A DNA stretch of 37,366 nucleotides, from assembly GCF_004359215.1 (NCBI RefSeq), contig NC_090619.1, forward strand, positions 3,019,762 through 3,057,127, written 5' to 3'. This document shows, piece after piece, positions 31,200-37,366 of this stretch. This DNA comes from Bremia lactucae. Taxonomy: Eukaryota; Oomycota; Peronosporomycetes; Peronosporales; Peronosporaceae. The notes under the pieces are model-generated. The model searched no databases and was not told the DNA's origin. It saw only the letters and a list, made by a program, of their open reading frames with translations. Numbering within the stretch: position 1 is the stretch's first letter; each line of letters opens with the position of its first letter. The position numbers were made by a program, and so were the translations under genes.

Positions 31200-34100
31200 T
31201 CAATGGAATTCGTGCACGTCCGTCCATGCGTCCTCCTCCTTCTCACGCTTGTAGTAGTCAAACAGACTGTCCGGTTCAAGTCCCAGCATGGGCTTGCTCT
31301 TGTGAATGGCCATTGCCTCCACAAAGAGCTGCACTAAACTGATGTTTGTTAACAGCGGAATCGAAAAGTCGACCGCTGTACGACGAATCTGATAGTTATT
31401 TTTCATTTGCAGGCTCTGGTTGTTGGGGAGGTTCACGACAAGGTCGATCTTTCCTTCTTTAATGAGATTTAGCGCATTGTTTTTGCTCTCGCCATCCGAT
31501 GGAAAGTCTACCTTTGTCGATGGAATGCCATATTTCATCAGGTACGCGTGCGTCTTCTCGGTCGTGTACAGATTGTAACCTAGCTCGTGCATCTTGTAAG
31601 CGGCGTGTACAAAATCTTCCGAAAACTTGTCTTGCATTGACAGCAGAATGTTCTTTTCTGGTAACTTAAAATTTGATGAAATTAATGCTTTTAAAAAGGC
31701 TTCGTGAAGATTTTTACCGAAGCAAGCAACTTCACCGGTTGATGCCATCTCGACGCCTAGCAGCGGGTCTGCCCCGCCTAAACGAGTGTACGAGAACATG
31801 GGTGATTTAATGCCAACGTAACCTTCCGGACGCTTAGGACCATCAAGAGGAGGCAAGTTGTCATTCTCTGTAGACACCCCAACCATCACCTTTGTTGCTG
31901 CGTTAATAAAATCAGCGCCCGTAGTCTTGGACACAAACGGGAACGAACGCGAGGCACGCAAGTTGCACTCAATAACGCTTACGTCTGCTCCCTTGGCCAA
32001 GAATTGCGCGTTGAAAGGACCTGAAATGTTTAGCGCTTTGGCGATCTTCTCGGCGTTGCGCTTGATTTGATTTTTGTAGAACGAGCTCGCTTGCACAGGT
32101 GGCAGCACCAAAGTGGCATCACCACTGTGGACACCGGCATTTTCGACGTGCTCTGAAATGGCCGCGGCAATAACTTTGCCGTTCTTGGCCACGGCATCAA
32201 GTTCCAGCTCTTTCGCACCCTCCACAAACTTGGTGATGACAACGGGATGGTCAGCAGATATAGCAATGGCTTGGTTCAATACACTGTCTAGCTCTTCGAA
32301 AGTGTAGGCCACATTCATGGCAGCACCGCTCAATACGTACGATGGACGCACTAGCACTGGGTACCCAACGCGCTCAGCAAATTCACGAGCAGCCACCTTG
32401 CTCGTAAGCTCTTTCCACGCCGGCTGAGGTACTCCGGCCTTATCCATAAGCTTGGAAAATTTGTATCGATCCTCCGCGCTATCAATCATAGTAGGATGCG
32501 TACCTAGAATTTTGACGCCAGCCTTATGTAGCGGCAGCGCGAGGTTATTCGGGATTTGTCCACCCACTGACACCACAACGCCTTGGACACCCTCCCGGTC
32601 ATTAACGTCCATCACGCGTTCCTTTGATAGCTCCTCAAAGTACAACTGGTCACACTCGTCATAGTCCGTACTGACCGTTTCAGGGTTGTAGTTAAGCATC
32701 ACAGCGCGGTACCCAAGTTTGCGAAGTGTACGAATGCAGCTCACAGCACACCAGTCAAATTCGACAGAGCTACCGATGCGGTAAGCACCACTGCCCAATA
32801 CCATAACACCATCATTCGGGTCCTGCGCCGGTACATCGTGCTCCGTACCATTGTAGGTCATATATAGGTAATTAGTCTGAGCCGGGTATTCAGCAGCTAA
32901 GGTATCAATTTGCTTGACGACCGGCACGATGCCAAGCTCTTTACGCTTAGCACGCACTTTGTCGTCTGTGCAGCTGAACATGCGCGCAAGCTGACGATCC
33001 GAGAATCCAAGCTTTTTGGCCTCAGCAATATCCGAAGCTGTTACGTCATTCAGCTTTTTGCCAGTTAAGTTGACATCACAGTCGCAAATTGCCTGCAATC
33101 GACTGAGAAACCAGGTATCAATCTTTGTAATCTCGTGTACCTGTTCAATTGAGAGCTGGCCTGTCTTCAGGGCCTGTGCGATCTGATAAATGCGACGATC
33201 CGTCGGTTTTCCAAGTGCTTCTATAAGCTCGTCGTGCGACAACTCATAACGTGGCTCAAAGCCTTCGTTTGAAGGCTCTACCATGCGCAGAGCCTTTTGA
33301 ATCGCCTCTTCGAATGTCCGAGCGATGGACATAACTTCTCCTACACTTTTCATGGACGAACCAATTTCCGTACTAACGTTGTCAAACTTGGCTAAGTCCC
33401 ATCGAGGCATTTTGGCCACGCAATAGTCCAACGACGGCTCAAAGCACGCCGTCGTGCTTTTAGTTACTAAATTTTGAAGGTCCGGGAGATTAATGCCTAG
33501 CGCAAGCTTGGCAGCCACAAACGCCAGGGGATATCCCGTCGCCTTGGAGGCTAATGCACTTGACCGCGATAAACGAGCATTCACCTCGATAATGCAGTAC
33601 TCTTCCGACTCTGGGTTTAAAGCGTACTGGATGTTGCATTCTCCAACAATTCCTAGATGACGCACTACCTTCACAGCAGTTTCACGCAACATGTGGTACT
33701 CGCGATTTGATAGCGTCTGCGAAGGCGCAATCACGATTGATTCACCCGTGTGAATACCTAACGGATCAAAATTCTCCATGTTGCACACCGTCAAACAATT
33801 ATCGGCAGCATCACGCACGACTTCGTACTCGACTTCTTTCCATCCCTTCATAGATCGCTCTACTAGAATTTGAGGACTGCCAGAGAATGCTTGTTCAGCC
33901 ATTGTCCGCATATGCGCTTCATCGTCACAAATACCAGAGCCGAGACCCCCAAGTGCGAATGCAGAGCGAATCATGACAGGAAATCCAATGCGATAAGCCG
34001 CCTGAACAGCATCCTCGACTGACTCGACTGCTTCACTCTGTGCAATCTTTTCATTGATCTCCATCAGCTTGACATTAAAGAGCTCACGATCCTCTGTGTA

Positions 34101-35732
34101 ATTAATCACATTAATCTGCGTTCCTAGCACTTGGACGTTATACTTCTCCAATACTCCCCGCTTGTCGAGCTCCACACCGCAGTTAAGGGCCGTCTGTCCA
34201 CCCATTGAAATGAGAATTCCATCTGGACGCTCACGTTTGATGACTTGCTCGACAAAATCGGCATTAACTGGAAGATAGTAGACGTTGCTAGCCTGTGCTT
34301 CACTAGATCGGTCAATATTAGTCTGGACTGACGCAATATTGGGATTAATCAGTATCGTCTCAATATTTTCTTCTTTTAATGCCTTGATCGCCTGGGAGCC
34401 GGAATAGTCAAACTCCCCCGCCTGACCAATTGAGAGACCACCCGATCCAAGCACCAATACCTTCTTGACCTTAATGCGTTCAATATGCGGACGATGATCC
34501 ATACTTTTGATCGCCCCTTTTTCCTTGGAACGCACAGCATTGAGAAATGTGTCAAATAAGAACTCAGTGTCCGTGGGGCCACCAGCGTGCTCTGGGTGGA
34601 ATTGTGCCGTGAAGTAAGGCTTCGACTTGTGAATAATGCCCTCATTCGTACCATCGTTTAAATTGACAAATAGTTCAGTCCAATCACTTGGTAATGTCTT
34701 GCCATCCACCGCGTAGCCGTGATTCTGTGCGGTAATGTAACTTTGACCAGTCTTAAGATTGTGGACGGGCTGATTCTGCCCTCGATTACCAAACGGGAGT
34801 TTGTACGTAGTTGCTCCTGCGGCAAGACTTAATAATTGATTACCAAGACAGATGCCAAAGATCGGCTTGACATTGTCACCCTGAAGGGCCAGTGCTTTTT
34901 GAAGCTGAGATATAGTCTCCTTCATGATAGCTGGATCGCCAGGGCCATTTGAGATAAAAAGGCCGTCGTACCAGTCAACTTCAGAGGAAATGTCATGATT
35001 CCACGGTACGCGCTTGACTTCAGCGCCGCGTTTAACAAGCTCACGAATAATATTGTACTTAATTCCGCAGTCAACAGCAAGAATCTTGAGTGAATTGCCT
35101 TTACCGTACGTAATTTCCTCCTTTGTCGAGACGAGGGAAGCTAAATTAGCCTCATTCACGTCAACAAGGTGAGGCTTGTCACTGCCTTCAACGACAATTC
35201 GACCAGCCATGGCGCCATGGGCTCGGATCTTTTTCGTAATGGCGCGGGTATCAATACCGGCGATACCGGGGATCCCTTCACTCTCAAGCCAATCAGAGAG
35301 CGACTGTGCGGCATTCCAGTGGCTGTGATGTGACGAGTAGTCCTGTACGACCACACCAGCAGCATGAATGCGATCGGACTCAATATGTTGCTTTAACCCA
35401 AACTCATCGAGCACGTTTATATCTGGTACACCATAATTGCCAATCATGGGGAAAGTCATATTGAGGATCTGGCCCTTGAATGACGGGTCTGTGAGCGCCT
35501 CCGGATAGCCCACCATGCCAGTCGTAAAGACGACTTCGCCGGCCATTGACTTTTTGGCACCGAACGACACGCCTTCATAGCGTGAACCGTCCTCAAATTC
35601 AAGTACAGCGGGAGTCTCAAAACGGGGCGCGTTGCGTCGACTGACCTTTTCGCGTGCAGACACTAACAGACGATTGCCACTGGCCTTGTACAATGGCACC
35701 CGGTGCTTTATCGAGTGAGACAAGCGATACAT
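31200..35732 (-). CDS. glutamine-dependent carbamoyl-phosphate synthase, single chain, 1510 aa
   Basis: The enzyme makes carbamoyl phosphate from glutamine, bicarbonate and two ATP. Residues 1-35 are basic and Ser-rich and look like a mitochondrial presequence. The small-subunit domain runs from about 40 to 190. The glutamine amidotransferase is at about 215-400, with nucleophile C295 (FGICLGNQ) and H379/E381 (QFHPEH). The large subunit starts near 423 (KVLVLGSGGLSIGQAGEFDYSG) and has a second synthetase half from about 980 (GVMVLGSGAYRIGSSVEFDWC). It ends in an MGS-like regulatory domain at about 1385-1490. The intact Cys argues for glutamine use, unlike ammonia-only animal CPS1. There is no aspartate transcarbamylase or dihydroorotase fusion. 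Length and layout match CPS1/CPSIII-type enzymes. It serves arginine and/or pyrimidine synthesis; which one cannot be told from sequence alone. Confidence 0.97.
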   Translation of the reverse strand: MYRLSHSIKHRVPLYKASGNRLLVSAREKVSRRNAPRFETPAVLEFEDGSRYEGVSFGAKKSMAGEVVFTTGMVGYPEALTDPSFKGQILNMTFPMIGNYGVPDINVLDEFGLKQHIESDRIHAAGVVVQDYSSHHSHWNAAQSLSDWLESEGIPGIAGIDTRAITKKIRAHGAMAGRIVVEGSDKPHLVDVNEANLASLVSTKEEITYGKGNSLKILAVDCGIKYNIIRELVKRGAEVKRVPWNHDISSEVDWYDGLFISNGPGDPAIMKETISQLQKALALQGDNVKPIFGICLGNQLLSLAAGATTYKLPFGNRGQNQPVHNLKTGQSYITAQNHGYAVDGKTLPSDWTELFVNLNDGTNEGIIHKSKPYFTAQFHPEHAGGPTDTEFLFDTFLNAVRSKEKGAIKSMDHRPHIERIKVKKVLVLGSGGLSIGQAGEFDYSGSQAIKALKEENIETILINPNIASVQTNIDRSSEAQASNVYYLPVNADFVEQVIKRERPDGILISMGGQTALNCGVELDKRGVLEKYNVQVLGTQINVINYTEDRELFNVKLMEINEKIAQSEAVESVEDAVQAAYRIGFPVMIRSAFALGGLGSGICDDEAHMRTMAEQAFSGSPQILVERSMKGWKEVEYEVVRDAADNCLTVCNMENFDPLGIHTGESIVIAPSQTLSNREYHMLRETAVKVVRHLGIVGECNIQYALNPESEEYCIIEVNARLSRSSALASKATGYPLAFVAAKLALGINLPDLQNLVTKSTTACFEPSLDYCVAKMPRWDLAKFDNVSTEIGSSMKSVGEVMSIARTFEEAIQKALRMVEPSNEGFEPRYELSHDELIEALGKPTDRRIYQIAQALKTGQLSIEQVHEITKIDTWFLSRLQAICDCDVNLTGKKLNDVTASDIAEAKKLGFSDRQLARMFSCTDDKVRAKRKELGIVPVVKQIDTLAAEYPAQTNYLYMTYNGTEHDVPAQDPNDGVMVLGSGAYRIGSSVEFDWCAVSCIRTLRKLGYRAVMLNYNPETVSTDYDECDQLYFEELSKERVMDVNDREGVQGVVVSVGGQIPNNLALPLHKAGVKILGTHPTMIDSAEDRYKFSKLMDKAGVPQPAWKELTSKVAAREFAERVGYPVLVRPSYVLSGAAMNVAYTFEELDSVLNQAIAISADHPVVITKFVEGAKELELDAVAKNGKVIAAAISEHVENAGVHSGDATLVLPPVQASSFYKNQIKRNAEKIAKALNISGPFNAQFLAKGADVSVIECNLRASRSFPFVSKTTGADFINAATKVMVGVSTENDNLPPLDGPKRPEGYVGIKSPMFSYTRLGGADPLLGVEMASTGEVACFGKNLHEAFLKALISSNFKLPEKNILLSMQDKFSEDFVHAAYKMHELGYNLYTTEKTHAYLMKYGIPSTKVDFPSDGESKNNALNLIKEGKIDLVVNLPNNQSLQMKNNYQIRRTAVDFSIPLLTNISLVQLFVEAMAIHKSKPMLGLEPDSLFDYYKREKEEDAWTDVHEFH

Positions 35733-37366
35733 TTTGTCGACAGATTAAACACACCCAAATGGCTATCGTCACGTCACTTTCACTTGGATTATGAACATCA
35801 GATCGCGACGGCCCAAGATCGCACGGCACACGTGAAGAGCTATATAGATTTATTAAAATGCGGGAATTTGGCGAAGCCAAGCTACGCCTCATTTGTCAAG
35901 CATTTAATACATCAGTGCATAATTTGGTGTCACCGAATGCTGCATGAGCCACCAAATAATGTACGTAGACCGCCGTGGTCGGTGGTCGCACGCATTGTTC
36001 ATTTGGGCGTTGACAAGTGGAACAGGCATAGCAGCGGCCCTATTTGCTCGTCTCGTCTATGCAACCGCAACTGGCAATTCCGTTGCATAAATATAAATGT
36101 CCTAGCAAACAATCATATCATTTTCACCGCTGTCTCGTTGTTACAGTTTCTGTAATAAGCACACTTCGGTTGGTGAACCGTCGTTGTGGTACAGTTTTTA
36201 TGACGCACACACCTTCAAGCACAGTGAGGAAGCGGCGTGATCGTCTTCTCTCTCACGTGCAGTGAGGTAGTAGGTGGGCGCCTGAGCGAGCTCACTTACG
36301 ATGGGCGCCTAAGCGACCTTACTTACGAACTAGGTACCTTAGGACAAGTGTCGTCATGAAAGCGGTTACCCAGCTTCACGTGCGCACTTGATATCTAGGA
36401 AGTGAGGGCATAGAAGGAAAAAATATTTCTTTGTCTTAGGAAAATGGACATGGCCATAACTTAAACCGAGCAAGAATAGGTGGCCCTAGCCATCTCTAAG
36501 CTCGGTGGTAGATCCAGTGAGGGACCCTCTCATGTGGCACTTCCATACATGCCGCTTTTACTTCATGGGAATTGCTAAAATGGGCGTTAACTCGCATGTT
36601 TGTGCCGCCTAATCAGGCTTTTCGCGTACGATCGCGACTTTTAGCGTCTCGTCAGCCTAGCGGACTATGTCTAGGATTTGAGAACTCTTATTGCTGCCAT
36701 GCAGCTAAATCCATTGCCAGAAGTGGTTCTATTAACCATCTTTATTAAATGTCTTAACGTGATTCTTGTCGGAACGCAACTATATCGTTCCCATCCGCTG
36801 CTTTGGAAGCAGCGGATGACATTGCGTTAAACGCAGAATACAACTTTAAGTCCTCTCGCATTAATATTGATAGGCACCATATGCTCCTCGAGCACATCGG
36901 GTTCGTTTTACAGACTGGAACCTATGGACCTCAGCCTCGCTTAAGAAGAAGAAGAGTTTCAAGCTGTACACCAGCCTCGTAACATCCGTAGATGTTACAC
37001 GCGCGGGAGTACTAAGCATTTACGCCCGGCTTGTATATTGCGTAATTCGCGCAAAGCTCGAAAGAGCAACAATCCCGACATATACCAAAAATGTAACGGG
37101 GTGTATCGTTACATGAAATTAACAATAAAAGATTGTTAATTAATATTATCCAAAAGGTAGATAATATTTGGAGGAAATTACTTTAAATAGTAATTTCCTG
37201 AATTCTTATCCATAAATAGGTATAGACCATTATGTCTATTTATTCCGCAGACTAATCAGCTGTAGAAGTAATCAAAGAGAGTTACGAGATAAGATAGATA
37301 AGAATTCATTTACATGTTTAGTATTAGTTTATAGTTAAGACAACATTTACAAAGATAGATTAACAA

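Overview
The window is nuclear DNA of an oomycete, most likely a Peronosporaceae species (downy mildew or Phytophthora relative). The evidence is a set of compact, nearly intronless host genes (fused carbamoyl-phosphate synthase, BMT5-like rRNA methyltransferase, RuvC-fold nuclease), a small secreted effector-like protein, and large blocks of decayed Ty3/gypsy and Ty1/copia retroelements whose LTRs begin TGTAAYGGGG. The species call is inference; no marker gene is present.

Layout. 1-3657: two host genes on the minus strand, a 1020-aa secreted and multi-pass membrane protein and the 5' part of a small tail-anchored protein. 3658-4800: unassigned. 4801-15486: nested retroelement wrecks, comprising a copia gag/protease fragment, a gypsy element with its 3' LTR (called family 3 here), family-2 gag and LTR pieces, and the 3' end of a chromodomain gypsy (family 1) with an antisense ORF and LTR. 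15487-15586: a 100-N assembly gap. 15587-17804: host genes on the plus strand, namely the 3' end of the tail-anchored protein, a BMT5/FDX-ACB fusion protein, a doubtful small ORF and a secreted protein with a C-terminal membrane anchor. 18130-30190: copia remnant, degenerate family-1 copy, and a family-2 gypsy element on the minus strand bounded by two LTRs. 30197-35732: a RuvC-like nuclease gene and, convergent to it, a 1510-residue carbamoyl-phosphate synthase gene. 36151-37366: LTR, gag and LTR remnants.

Two observations stand out. First, bases 1-36 are the exact reverse complement of 15587-15622, the first 36 bases after the gap. A single gene is split between these two ends: exon 1 and a 70-bp intron lie at 446-104, and exon 2 runs off base 1 and continues in frame from 15587 to the stop at 15717. 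The piece after the gap is therefore probably joined in the wrong order and orientation. In the corrected order the 1020-aa gene, the tail-anchored gene, the methyltransferase gene and the effector-like gene form one co-directional host gene run. Second, the family-1 element between 13279 and 15049 holds at least 22 different perfect short inverted repeats of 7-12 bp with 2-11-nt loops, where about one would be expected by chance. The same trait appears, less densely, in the other gypsy copies and was not obvious in the host genes.

Host gene roles are mostly housekeeping (carbamoyl phosphate supply, rRNA modification, probable organellar recombination), plus two surface or secreted proteins of the kind oomycetes use at the host interface. 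The retroelements appear inactive: frames are broken, the integrase core is deleted in one element, and reverse-transcriptase active-site residues are altered.
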